64,000 nucleotides of DNA from Myxococcales bacterium (GTDB lineage Bacteria > Myxococcota_A > Bradymonadia > UBA7976 > UBA1532), in NCBI GenBank assembly GCA_020633555.1, contig JACKDL010000030.1:1-64000 (forward strand). Direction: 5' to 3'. The notes under the pieces were generated by a model. The model did not search any database. It saw only the letters and a list, made by a program, of their open reading frames with translations, and had not been told where the DNA came from. Of this stretch, positions 56,672-64,000 are shown piece by piece. Positions within the stretch are counted from its first letter, which is position 1; every line of letters begins with the position of its first letter. Position numbers and translations under genes: made by a program.

Positions 56672-57618
56672 GCGATCCCCTGGTGATCGCGATGGGCGGG
56701 CACTCGCTGCTCGACCCCAAGCTGCCCCCCACGGTGGAGCATCAGTTCGAGGTCACCGCCAAGGCCATGCGGCCGGTGGCCGAGCTGGTGGCCCGCGGCG
56801 AGCACGTGGTGCTCACCCACGGCAACGGCCCCCAGGTGGGCTTCATGCAGCTCCGCGCCGAGCTGGCCGCGGGCTCGGTGCACCGGGTGCCGCTGGACAG
56901 CCTGGTGGCCGACACCCAGGGCAGCCTGGGCTACATGATCCAGCGCGCCCTGCGCCACGACCTGGTGGGCCGCGCCGAGATCGAGGTGGTGAGCGTGGTC
57001 ACCGAGGTCATCGTCGACCACGACGACGCCGCCTTCACCGAGCCCACCAAACCCATCGGGCGCTTCTACCCCGAGGCCGAGGCCCGGGCCCACGCCGCCG
57101 AGTTCGGCTGGAAGATCGTCGAGGACGCCGGCCGCGGCTGGCGCCGGGTGGTGCCCTCGCCGGGGCCCGTCGAGATCGTCCAGCTCCCCACCATTCAGCG
57201 CCTGGTGGACGCCGGCGTCACGGTGGTGGCGTGCGGCGGCGGCGGCATCCCGGTGGAGCGCGACGCCGAGCAGGGCCACCTGCAGGGCCTCGAGGCGGTC
57301 ATCGACAAGGACCGCACCAGCGCCCTGCTGGCGAACGGCCTGGGCGCCGAGCGGCTGGTGATCACCACCGGCGTCGACGCCGTGTACCTGGACTTCCGCA
57401 CCGCCCCCAAGCGGGTGGCGCGCCTGACCGCGGCCGAGGCCGCGGCGCACCTGGCGGCCGGGCAGTTCCCCGCCGGGAGCATGGGGCCCAAGATCGAGGC
57501 GGCCCTGTGGTTCCTGGCGCGGGGCGGCCGCCAGGTCATCATCTGTCACCCCGACGACCTGCTGGCGGCCTGTGAGGGCCGCGCCGGCACCCTCCTCACG
57601 AAAGAGGCCACGCCATGA
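56668..57618 (+). CDS. arcC: Carbamate kinase
   Basis: 316 residues. Amino-acid kinase family: VIAMGGHSLLDPK, THGNGPQVGFM, VACGGGGIPV, IDKDRTSALLAN and TTGVDAVYLDF, all characteristic of ArcC/YqeA. It transfers phosphate from carbamoyl phosphate to ADP, giving ATP, carbon dioxide and ammonia. In this operon it would use carbamoyl phosphate released by the YgeW-like carbamoyltransferase encoded next. Cytoplasmic. The start is at ATG 56668 and the stop overlaps ygeW (ATGA). Confidence 0.92.
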   Translation: MSDPLVIAMGGHSLLDPKLPPTVEHQFEVTAKAMRPVAELVARGEHVVLTHGNGPQVGFMQLRAELAAGSVHRVPLDSLVADTQGSLGYMIQRALRHDLVGRAEIEVVSVVTEVIVDHDDAAFTEPTKPIGRFYPEAEARAHAAEFGWKIVEDAGRGWRRVVPSPGPVEIVQLPTIQRLVDAGVTVVACGGGGIPVERDAEQGHLQGLEAVIDKDRTSALLANGLGAERLVITTGVDAVYLDFRTAPKRVARLTAAEAAAHLAAGQFPAGSMGPKIEAALWFLARGGRQVIICHPDDLLAACEGRAGTLLTKEATP

Positions 57619-58730
57619 CTGGTGATCGCCTGGACCCCCAGGCCGTCGCGGCCCTGCTGGGTCGCAGCCTGCTGAAGACCCCCGACTACGACGACGCCGC
57701 GCTCGACGCCCTGATCGGCGCCGCCGAGGCCTTCGCGCGCCTGGACAAGGCCGGGGTGAAGACGCCGTTCCTGCCCCACGAGCTGGCCTACGCCGTGTTC
57801 TTCGACAACAGCACCCGCACCAAGAGCGCGTGGGCGGGGGCGGCGGCGCGCCTGGGCATGCAGCCGGTCATCGTGGACGGCAGCAGCACCCAGGTGGCCC
57901 ACGGCGAGACCGCCGAGGAGACGGGCGCCATGCTGGGCATGAACGCCCACGCCATGGGCATCCGCCACGACCTCATCCTGGGTGAGGGCCGGGCGTTCCT
58001 GAAGGACCTGAAGAAGGGCATCGACGACTACCTGGGCGCCACCGAGGACCCCCGCCAGGTGCCCATCGTCAACCTGCAGTGCGACCTGGACCACCCCACC
58101 CAGTCGCTGGCCGATCTGCTCTTCCTGCGCGAGAAGTTCGGCGACGTGCGCGGCAAGAAGATCACCGTGAGCTGGGCCTACTCGCCCAGCTACGCCAAGC
58201 CCCTGAGCGTGCCCCAGGGCCTGATCATGCTGCTCAGCCGCTTCGGCGCCGATCTCACCCTGGCCCACCCCGAGGGCTACCCGCTGCTGGACGAGGCCCT
58301 GGACGTGGCCCGCACCCAGAGCGCGGCCAGCGGCGGCTCCTTCACGGTCACCCACGACATGGACGCGGCCTTCCAGGGCGCCCACGTGGTCTACCCCAAG
58401 AGCTGGGGCCCGCTGGACATGATGTGGGAGCGGGTGCAGCACAAGGACAAGCTGGCCCAGATCGAGGCCCGGATGCTGGCGCAGAACGCCCAGCACAAGG
58501 ACTGGATCTGCGACGAGCGGCGCATGGCGCTCACCGCCGACGCCCAGTACATGCACTGCCTGCCCGCCGACATCGGCGACGAGGTGGCCCACAGCGTGCT
58601 CGACCGCTTCCGGGTGGATCTGGCCCGCGAGGCCAACAAGAAGGTCTACGTCATCATGGCCATGCTCGCGACCGCCAAGGTCCCCGGGCTGGCCGAGAAG
58701 CTGAACAAGGCGCTGGAGGGCCTGAAGTGA
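57615..58730 (+). CDS. ygeW: YgeW-type knotted carbamoyltransferase
   Basis: 371 residues. The carbamoyl-phosphate motif is FFDNSTRTKSAW, and the second-substrate motifs are QCDLDHPTQSL and MHCLPADIGDEV, as in the YgeW group of knotted carbamoyltransferases. Unlike ornithine carbamoyltransferase it carries a GSSTQVAHGETAEETG segment, typical of YgeW. In a catabolic direction it would phosphorolyse a ureido compound to carbamoyl phosphate, which carbamate kinase then uses for ATP. The physiological substrate is unsettled; 2,3-diaminopropionate ureide is a leading proposal. The stop overlaps the ygeY GTG (GTGA). Confidence 0.9.
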   Translation: MTGDRLDPQAVAALLGRSLLKTPDYDDAALDALIGAAEAFARLDKAGVKTPFLPHELAYAVFFDNSTRTKSAWAGAAARLGMQPVIVDGSSTQVAHGETAEETGAMLGMNAHAMGIRHDLILGEGRAFLKDLKKGIDDYLGATEDPRQVPIVNLQCDLDHPTQSLADLLFLREKFGDVRGKKITVSWAYSPSYAKPLSVPQGLIMLLSRFGADLTLAHPEGYPLLDEALDVARTQSAASGGSFTVTHDMDAAFQGAHVVYPKSWGPLDMMWERVQHKDKLAQIEARMLAQNAQHKDWICDERRMALTADAQYMHCLPADIGDEVAHSVLDRFRVDLAREANKKVYVIMAMLATAKVPGLAEKLNKALEGLK

Positions 58731-60262
58731 GCACGCAGAAGACCCTCGCCGAGCGCGTGGCCGAGCTGGCCGCCCGCGACCGTGGCCTGGCCCGCGAGCT
58801 GCTGGCCGAGGCCATCCGCATCCCCGCCGACTACGTGGACCGGCCCGTCGAGGCTGGGGGCGACCCCCTGTGCGGCCTGAGCAACCACGAGGGCCCGCGC
58901 CTGGAGTACCTGAAGCGCCGCATCGTCGAGATCGGCGCCGTGCGCCACCCCGAGGACGTGCAGATCGACGCCTTCGGCAACCTGGTGTGGACGGTGCAGG
59001 ACCCCGATGACGGGATCCTGCCCGCCGACAAGAAGGTCATCTACTTCGACGGCCACAGCGACACCGTGAAGGCCCTGCGCAGCCAGTGGACGGCGAAGAC
59101 CAAGGGCGGCGTGGACGCCTACGACGGGCTGGTGGATCCCGCGAAGCTGGACCGCGAGTTCCTGCGCGGCGAGCTGGGCTACCTGCCCCCCGACGACCAG
59201 TGGGACAACCTGATCTTCGGCCGCGGCTCGGCCGACCAGCTCGGCGGCGTCATCGCCCAGGTGGTGGCCACCCGCATCCTGCTCGAGCTGAGCGGTGAGG
59301 GCGCCCTGAAGGGCGTGATCATCCGCAGCTACGCCAGCGTGGCCGAGGAGGACAACGACGGCGGCAGCCCCATGTTCGTCATGAAGTCCCTGGTGGGCGC
59401 CGGCCGGGACCGCGTGCCCGACGTGGTGGTGCTCACCGAGGGCACCGGCGACGCCCAGAAGGGCGCGCTGGGCATCTACCGCGGCCAGCGCGGGCGCATG
59501 CAGATCGAGGTCGAGGTGGTGGGCCGAAGCTGCCACGGCAGCATGCCGTGGGAGGGCCTGAACCCCCTGGAGTTCGGCGCCGCCATCCTGGTGGAGGCCG
59601 CCGCGCAGTATCGCGCCATGGATGGCTTCAAGGACGACGCCTTCCTGGGCCACGGCACCCGCACCGCCTCGTGGGCCGTGCTGGACAGCCCCAGCGACTG
59701 CGCCGTGCCCGACAAGTTCACCTTCCGCTTCGACCGCCGCCTGACCGCGGGCGAAGATCCCGCCGAGGCCGTGGCGGCCGTCGAGGGCCTGCCCGCGGTG
59801 GCGAAGGCCCGCGAGGCCGGCCTGAGCGTGGACGTGCGGGTGCCCCACTACGACCAGAAGACCTGGCAGGGCTACACCCCGGGCAACGCCCAGATCTACC
59901 CGGGCTGGGTCACCCCCGAGGATCACCCCGCCATCCAGGCGGCGGTGCAGACCTACAAGGACGTGGTCACCCCCTACGTCGAGGACGGCACCGCGGGCGC
60001 CCGCCGCAAGACCCCGCGGGTGGACCGCTGGATCTTCAGCACCGACGGCGTGGGCTTCCCGGTGCCCGCCGACGACACCACCATCGACGCCCAGGGCAAG
60101 GGCTGGGTCACCAGCGGCCCCGTGAAGTACCCGCCCATGTTCGGCTTCGGCCCCGGCATCGAGCAGAACACCCACAAGATCGGCGAGTGCGCCGACGCCC
60201 GGAACCTGGAGCGCGCGGTGGCCTTCCTCGCGCGGTTCCCCCAGGTGTTCGCCAACGGCTGA
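58727..60262 (+). CDS. ygeY: YgeY-type M20 hydrolase
   Basis: 511 residues from GTG 58727 (GTGA overlap). M20 motifs: FDGHSDTV, GRGSADQLGG, SVAEEDNDGG and the His-loop GRSCHGSMPW; the C-terminal metal-ligand region ends with GIEQNTHKIGE. It matches the YgeY 'selenium metabolism hydrolase', a dinuclear zinc peptidase or deacylase-like enzyme expected to cleave an amide or ureide in the purine pathway. It is the last gene of the operon; a hairpin at 60259-60290 marks the 3' end. Confidence 0.9.
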   Translation: MSTQKTLAERVAELAARDRGLARELLAEAIRIPADYVDRPVEAGGDPLCGLSNHEGPRLEYLKRRIVEIGAVRHPEDVQIDAFGNLVWTVQDPDDGILPADKKVIYFDGHSDTVKALRSQWTAKTKGGVDAYDGLVDPAKLDREFLRGELGYLPPDDQWDNLIFGRGSADQLGGVIAQVVATRILLELSGEGALKGVIIRSYASVAEEDNDGGSPMFVMKSLVGAGRDRVPDVVVLTEGTGDAQKGALGIYRGQRGRMQIEVEVVGRSCHGSMPWEGLNPLEFGAAILVEAAAQYRAMDGFKDDAFLGHGTRTASWAVLDSPSDCAVPDKFTFRFDRRLTAGEDPAEAVAAVEGLPAVAKAREAGLSVDVRVPHYDQKTWQGYTPGNAQIYPGWVTPEDHPAIQAAVQTYKDVVTPYVEDGTAGARRKTPRVDRWIFSTDGVGFPVPADDTTIDAQGKGWVTSGPVKYPPMFGFGPGIEQNTHKIGECADARNLERAVAFLARFPQVFANG

Positions 60263-60290
60263 GCCAGGGGGCGCGGCCTTCGCGCCTCAG
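60259..60290. terminator. Hairpin at the end of the purine-type operon
   Basis: GGCGCG-GCCTT-CGCGCC (60270-60286) with an outer CTGA/TCAG pair lies between ygeY (stop 60262) and the convergent gene ending at 60287. No T-tract is seen. A candidate bidirectional terminator. Confidence 0.35.
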
Positions 60291-61708
60291 CCGCTCGACG
60301 TCAGCCACGGCGCGATGCGATGCCTCCCGGTGGGCTCCTGGGGCGCGGTCTCCCACGCCCGCGCCAGCGCATCGGGCCAGAGCCCCGCGGGCAGCACCGA
60401 CGCCGGGACGTTGGCCCCGGGGAAGGTCACCAAGGGCACGTACTCGCCCACCAGCCGCCCGCCCGGGAGCTGGTGGCGCCCCACCAGCACCGTACTCTGG
60501 CGGATTGAGCGTCCCCCGGTGAGGTGCCCCGGCAGCCGGGTGGCCAGGCCGTGGCCCCAGCGGTCCATCGCCCCCCCGGGGAGGTCACGCGGCAGCCCCT
60601 TCGCCGAGCGGCGGCGCAGCTCGCCGGATGAGGCGAGCGCGCCCACGGCGTGCTCGAAGAACGGGTCGAGGCTGTAGACAACCCGCGCGCCCTCCGAGCC
60701 GAGGCCGGCGACTTGCAGGGCAGGCGAGGCCGCCTCGATCCGGCCCCAAACCACCCGCCCTTGGGTGGCCAGCGCCTCCGCCTGGTCGAGCTGGGCTGCC
60801 CACGGCGAGCGCCGCTCGGGGTCGGGGTCGTCGGGGTGCCCGAAGCTCTGAATCAGCGCGGCCACGCGGCCGCGGTCCAGGGCCTCTTCCCGCTCGGCGG
60901 CGAGGCGGGCGCGCGCCTCGACCAACTGTGCGTGTGCCTCTGGAAAGGGCGGGGTGAGCGGGGCGGGTGGAGGGGGTTGCGGGCGCCCAGCCGGTGCGCC
61001 TGCCCCAGCGTGCTGCCGCTCGCCATGGGCTGGACCCAGAAGGCGTAGATCGCGCCAGTCATCCGCCAGCAGCTCGAGCGCCGGGCCGTCCTGGCCCACA
61101 GCCTGAAGCGCCGCCGCCACCTCGTGGCTCCAGAGCCCGCGCCCGGCCTGCAGGGTGTCCAGCCGGTTCACGCCGGGCCGAGCGCGGCCCCGGCGCCACT
61201 GCTGCCAACCGATCCGGGTGAGCCCGACGATGAACAGTGCCACGGCCGCGGCCTCCCCGACGGCCATGCCGAGCACGGCGTGCGCCGGGAGCGCGAACAG
61301 GAGCGCCAGCGCCCCCAGCGCCCCCAACCTCAGGCCGGCTGTGCTCGGCATGGCGGGGGCATACGCGGTGCGCACGGCCTCCACCAGGGCGGGTGATGAT
61401 GCCGGGTGGCCCCACTGTTTCAACGCGGCCCACCGGCCCGACAGGCCCGCCTCGGCAGTGCGCAGGATGGGCAACAGCCCCGGGTGCACGTCGAAGACAT
61501 GCAGGTCCAGCGTGCCCTCGGCCGTTCGGAGCTCGCTGACCGCTCGGCGCAACGTGTCGGCGCGGTGCGGCCCGTGCTCCTCCAGGCACTGCGTCAGCGC
61601 GTTCAGGAGTTCCGCAGAGACCGCCGGATCCGCCGCGGCGCGGGCAAGCACCTCGCGCGCCAGCCGCTGGGACGCCTCGGCTTGGGACCACTCGGTGGGG
61701 CTGGGCAT
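60287..61708 (-). CDS. Membrane protein of unknown function
   Basis: 473 residues from ATG 61708 (GGAGGG just upstream; the earlier in-frame start lacks it). The N-terminal ~130 residues are helical, with LLNALTQCLEEHGPHRADTLRRA. Two membrane helices follow (LRLGALGALALLFALPAHAVL and VGEAAAVALFIVGL). The C-terminal half contains a coiled-coil-like EAHAQLVEARARLAAEREE and a globular end with TVLVGRHQLPGGRLVGEYVPL. No family is recognised. It may be alone on its strand; upstream is 174 bp of unremarkable sequence. Confidence 0.6.
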   Translation of the reverse strand: MPSPTEWSQAEASQRLAREVLARAAADPAVSAELLNALTQCLEEHGPHRADTLRRAVSELRTAEGTLDLHVFDVHPGLLPILRTAEAGLSGRWAALKQWGHPASSPALVEAVRTAYAPAMPSTAGLRLGALGALALLFALPAHAVLGMAVGEAAAVALFIVGLTRIGWQQWRRGRARPGVNRLDTLQAGRGLWSHEVAAALQAVGQDGPALELLADDWRDLRLLGPAHGERQHAGAGAPAGRPQPPPPAPLTPPFPEAHAQLVEARARLAAEREEALDRGRVAALIQSFGHPDDPDPERRSPWAAQLDQAEALATQGRVVWGRIEAASPALQVAGLGSEGARVVYSLDPFFEHAVGALASSGELRRRSAKGLPRDLPGGAMDRWGHGLATRLPGHLTGGRSIRQSTVLVGRHQLPGGRLVGEYVPLVTFPGANVPASVLPAGLWPDALARAWETAPQEPTGRHRIAPWLTSSG

Positions 61709-61882
61709 GGACCCTCCAGGGCCACGGGCCAAGAGGTCGAGCTCCCCCCCCTATGGCGTGCTGCCCGCACGCGCGCAAGGGTCGCAGGTCGCCATGGGCG
61801 GCTCGGAAGACCCGGGCGGGCGCTGCGGCCCTCGCCGAGCACGAGGCGTGGCCGAGCGGGAGCCCTCGCGGGCGAGCTGCGG

Positions 61883-62821
61883 TCAGGCCTTCTTCAGCGT
61901 GTTGATGCTCACGTGAGGCCACTGGATCAGGCCCGGCATCCCGTCGTTGCGGGGGAAGAACGCCAGCATCACCACCTGGGAGTACTGCAGGAACAGGCTG
62001 CCGTCGGCGGTCTCCTGGATCCAGAAGGTGCTCTTCATGGTGGCGGCGTTGGCCTGCTTGACCACGAACGGGATGTTGGTGATGCCGCCCGTCTGCGCCG
62101 TGGAGTCCACCGGCAGCTCGACGGTGCGCACCACGTCGCCCGGCACGGCGCCCTTCAGCAGCTCGTTGGGTCGCGTGGGATCGAAGATCCCCGCGAAGGG
62201 CTGCTGGTGGAAGAAGGCGTAGGGCTCCAAGTAGGCGTCGTTGAGGGTGTCGGTGATGCCCTGGGGCAGGCCGCTGAGGTCGGGGATGGTGGGCGGGCCA
62301 TCGATCACCGCCGACTTGCCCAGCGCCAGCACCGAGTCACCGTGCGGGATGGTGGCCAGCCGGGCGATGTTCAGCCCCTCGGTCTGTCGATCGCTCATGT
62401 GGAGCCACAGCCCCGCCTCGTGGTGGATGGCCAGATCGGGCGCGCCCGCCTTCCCGCTGTCGGGGCGGTCGGCGGCCAGGATCTGGGTGACCTCCTGGTC
62501 GTAGTCCAGCACGGCCAGGGTCTGATCCGCCTCGGTCACCGCGCCGCTGGCGTCGACGGCGATGCCCCGGTTGGGCACGTCGGTGCCCACCTTGGTGAAG
62601 CTCAGCGTCTCGTCGTACTGGTTGCACAGCACGCGGTAGTTGAAGCCGCCGGGGCCCGTGGCGAAGGGCAGGGCGATGACGTTCCAGCCGTGGCCGGGCA
62701 GGCTGTGCCAGGTGCCGACGAGCTGCTCGAGCGGGCCGAGCTGCTTGAGCTGGTCGTCCGTGGCGGCGTCGGCGGTCACGCGGGCCCGGAGCTGGCCGGG
62801 GAAGGTGGGGCGCATGGGCAT
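61883..62821 (-). CDS. Heme-binding-barrel-like protein (nitrobindin-type), tentative
   Basis: 312 residues. The N-terminal LGPLEQLVGTWHSLPGHGWNV resembles the start of nitrobindin/FABP-like barrels, where GTW is typical, but the length is nearly double. Later stretches (FNYRVLCNQYDETLSF, WLHMSDRQTEGLNIARLATIPHGDSVLALG) form alternating strands. A His near HGDSV and the invariant Trp may bind heme, as NCBI names some relatives 'heme-binding protein'. This is tentative. No signal peptide. ATG 62821 with an alternative in-frame start two codons later. Confidence 0.45.
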   Translation of the reverse strand: MPMRPTFPGQLRARVTADAATDDQLKQLGPLEQLVGTWHSLPGHGWNVIALPFATGPGGFNYRVLCNQYDETLSFTKVGTDVPNRGIAVDASGAVTEADQTLAVLDYDQEVTQILAADRPDSGKAGAPDLAIHHEAGLWLHMSDRQTEGLNIARLATIPHGDSVLALGKSAVIDGPPTIPDLSGLPQGITDTLNDAYLEPYAFFHQQPFAGIFDPTRPNELLKGAVPGDVVRTVELPVDSTAQTGGITNIPFVVKQANAATMKSTFWIQETADGSLFLQYSQVVMLAFFPRNDGMPGLIQWPHVSINTLKKA

Positions 62822-62882
62822 GGGTCTGTCCTGTGGGTCGGATGGGTGGGGCTGTGTGAAACAGATCAGGGGCCGCGACGGC

Positions 62883-63806
62883 TCAGAGGCCCGTGACCTC
62901 GCGCAGGTAGTCGCGGGCCATCTTCACATACTGCAGTGGGTTGGCCTTGGCCGGGTTCTGTTCGGCCTCGACCACCATCCACCCCTTGTAGGGGATGGCC
63001 GCCAGGGCCTTGAGGATGGCCTCGAAGTCCAGGCACCCCGCCGGATCGCCCGGCACCGTGAACACCCCGTGCTCGATGGCATCGTGGAAGGACATGCCCT
63101 GGGCCAGGGCCTCCTCCATGGCGGGCCGGCGGATGTTCTTCAGGTGCACGTGGCCCAGCCGGTGGCCGAACTCGGCGATGCACTCCAGCGGATCGTCGCC
63201 CGCGTAGGTCAGGTGCCCGGTGTCCAGCAGCAGCCGCACATCCCCCGGGTTGGTCATGGCCATCAGCCGGCGCACGTCGGCCAGGGTCATCACGCCCGTG
63301 CCCATGTGGTGGTGGTAGCACAGCCGCATGCCCTCGGCGGTCGCGATGGCGCCCAGCTCGTTCAGGCCGTCCGCCAGCGACTCCCACTCGGGGTCCTTGA
63401 AGATCGGGCGGTTGGCCACCAGATCCACCGGGCGTTGGTGGCTGGACTGCCCCAGCTCGGCCACCACCATGTCGGTGCCGCCCATGGCCTTGATGAAGGC
63501 CAGCGACGCCCTGAAGTCGGCGATGGTCTTGTCGCGCATCTTGTTGATGGTGAAGAAGGTGCTCGTCCACGGCTCCGAGATGCGCAGCCCGCGCAGCCCG
63601 AGCTCGAACTTCAGCACCTCGAGATCCTCGGGGTACTTGTGCCCCTGGCTGCAGCCCTCGTAGCCGGCCAGCGCCATCTCGCTGAACGCCTGCTGGTAGG
63701 GGATGCCGATGTCGATGTCGAGGAAGTCGTCGTTCCACCACGAGGTGGGGGTGACGCCGAAATACACCGAGCCGGGCTCGAACAGCGGCTTGCGCGCCTT
63801 CTTCAT
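62883..63806 (-). CDS. Xylose isomerase-like TIM barrel (IolE-like, myo-inosose-2 dehydratase candidate)
   Basis: 307 residues from ATG 63806, preceded by GGAGCGAGAC. TIM-barrel sugar isomerase/dehydratase: VYFGVTPTSWWNDDF at the start, VVAELGQ (Glu ligand), LCYHHHMGTGVM, LLLDTGHL (Asp/His ligands), HVHLKNIR and VVEAEQNPAK at the end. The NDD and DTGHL motifs are typical of IolE, which dehydrates scyllo-inosose in inositol breakdown, but no other iol gene is seen, so another substrate is possible. It follows a glycosidase gene on the same strand by about 30 bp. Confidence 0.75.
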   Translation of the reverse strand: MKKARKPLFEPGSVYFGVTPTSWWNDDFLDIDIGIPYQQAFSEMALAGYEGCSQGHKYPEDLEVLKFELGLRGLRISEPWTSTFFTINKMRDKTIADFRASLAFIKAMGGTDMVVAELGQSSHQRPVDLVANRPIFKDPEWESLADGLNELGAIATAEGMRLCYHHHMGTGVMTLADVRRLMAMTNPGDVRLLLDTGHLTYAGDDPLECIAEFGHRLGHVHLKNIRRPAMEEALAQGMSFHDAIEHGVFTVPGDPAGCLDFEAILKALAAIPYKGWMVVEAEQNPAKANPLQYVKMARDYLREVTGL

Positions 63807-63835
63807 GTCTCGCTCCTTGGTGGTCCGTCGGGCGC

Positions 63836-64000
63836 TCAGCCCGTCACCCCGCGCAACAGCTCGGTGATCAGGCCGGTCCATCCGGTCTGATGCGAGGCCC
63901 CCAGGCCTGCGCCGTTGTCGCCGTGGAAGTACTCATAGAACAGGATGTGATCCTTCCAGTGTGGGTCCTGCTGGAAGGTCTGGTTGCCCCCGAACACCGG
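63836..64000 (-). CDS. GH63-like glycoside hydrolase, C-terminus (partial)
   Basis: Only the last ~54 codons lie in the window; the gene continues beyond it. The C-terminal segment reads HILFYEYFHGDNGAGLGAS, then HQTGWTGLITELL, the conserved ending of GH63-type glucosidases and related mannosylglycerate hydrolases. The stop at 63836-63838 is 29 bp from the IolE-like gene, so the two are probably cotranscribed. The substrate cannot be told. Confidence 0.75.
   Translation of the reverse strand, partial: PVFGGNQTFQQDPHWKDHILFYEYFHGDNGAGLGASHQTGWTGLITELLRGVTG

Overview
The window is very GC-rich (third codon positions almost all G or C) and densely packed, with many genes joined by ATGA, GTGA or TGATG stop/start overlaps. 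Gene content points to Myxococcota or a close relative. The evidence is glycine-rich and cysteine-motif lipoproteins, an Hanks-type Ser/Thr kinase with a proline/alanine-rich tail, a MYXO-CTERM-like tail on a secreted protein, the MXAN_0977-type 'metallo-mystery pair', a secreted caspase-like protein under an ECF sigma factor, and several lipoproteins of unknown function. No rRNA, tRNA, CRISPR array or intact insertion sequence was seen.

Layout. 0-2.3 kb: end of egtB, egtD (ergothioneine synthesis) and a coupled GH32 fructan/sucrose hydrolase. 2.35-3.49 kb: non-coding repeat locus A. 3.5-8.5 kb (minus): two paralogous Ig-like plus beta-barrel envelope proteins, a GST-like protein and a Ser/Thr kinase whose tail looks frameshifted. 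8.6-14.1 kb (plus): a coupled envelope operon including a Gly-rich lipoprotein and an AsmA-like/GT51 transglycosylase fusion. 14.2-17.3 kb: a small protein, then an ABC ATPase, an FtsX-type permease and a ZnuA-like lipoprotein. 17.3-20.3 kb: a FliA/WhiG-type sigma factor and, divergently, a Prc-type protease. 20.5-27.1 kb: a complete TolC/adaptor/RND tripartite pump, the RND subunit carrying extra membrane segments. 27.2-31.4 kb: PLD-family enzyme, chalcone-isomerase-like protein, a frameshifted collagen-like gene, SufT and a bacterial NTAQ1 (N-terminal glutamine amidase). 31.5-34.2 kb: a secreted phosphodiester-glycosidase/FG-GAP protein. 34.1-38.7 kb (minus): MbnH/MbnP-like metallo-mystery pair, an unknown periplasmic protein and a YHYH protein. 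38.8-42.7 kb (minus): ECF sigma, zinc-finger anti-sigma with a sensor-like domain, caspase-like protease and lipoprotein, all overlapping. 42.8-44.4 kb: a frameshifted PepT-like peptidase. 44.4-46.3 kb: repeat locus B, related to locus A. 46.3-49.9 kb: sterol-desaturase-family enzyme, triple-Kazal lipoprotein and an alkaline-phosphatase-superfamily protein. 50.0-60.3 kb: a seven-gene, fully overlapping operon of the 'selenium-dependent' purine type (molybdenum hydroxylase, SsnA, two PLP enzymes, carbamate kinase, YgeW, YgeY). 60.3-64 kb (minus): unknown membrane protein, heme-binding-barrel-like protein, IolE-like TIM barrel and the end of a GH63-like glycosidase.

How they work together. The clearest pathway is the 50-60 kb operon. 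A molybdenum hydroxylase and SsnA would act on purines or their breakdown products, two fold-type-II PLP enzymes stand where YgeX normally is, YgeW would release carbamoyl phosphate, and carbamate kinase would make ATP from it. The ECF/anti-sigma/caspase set looks like an envelope stress or regulated-proteolysis module.

The most unusual sequence is the pair of repeat loci. A roughly 250-bp element of consecutive hairpins, with one compensatory base-pair change between copies, sits directly before a 33-bp tandem array at both places. Four genes show single frame disruptions in GC-rich or repetitive tracts. These may be assembly errors, and the reader should treat those ends with caution.
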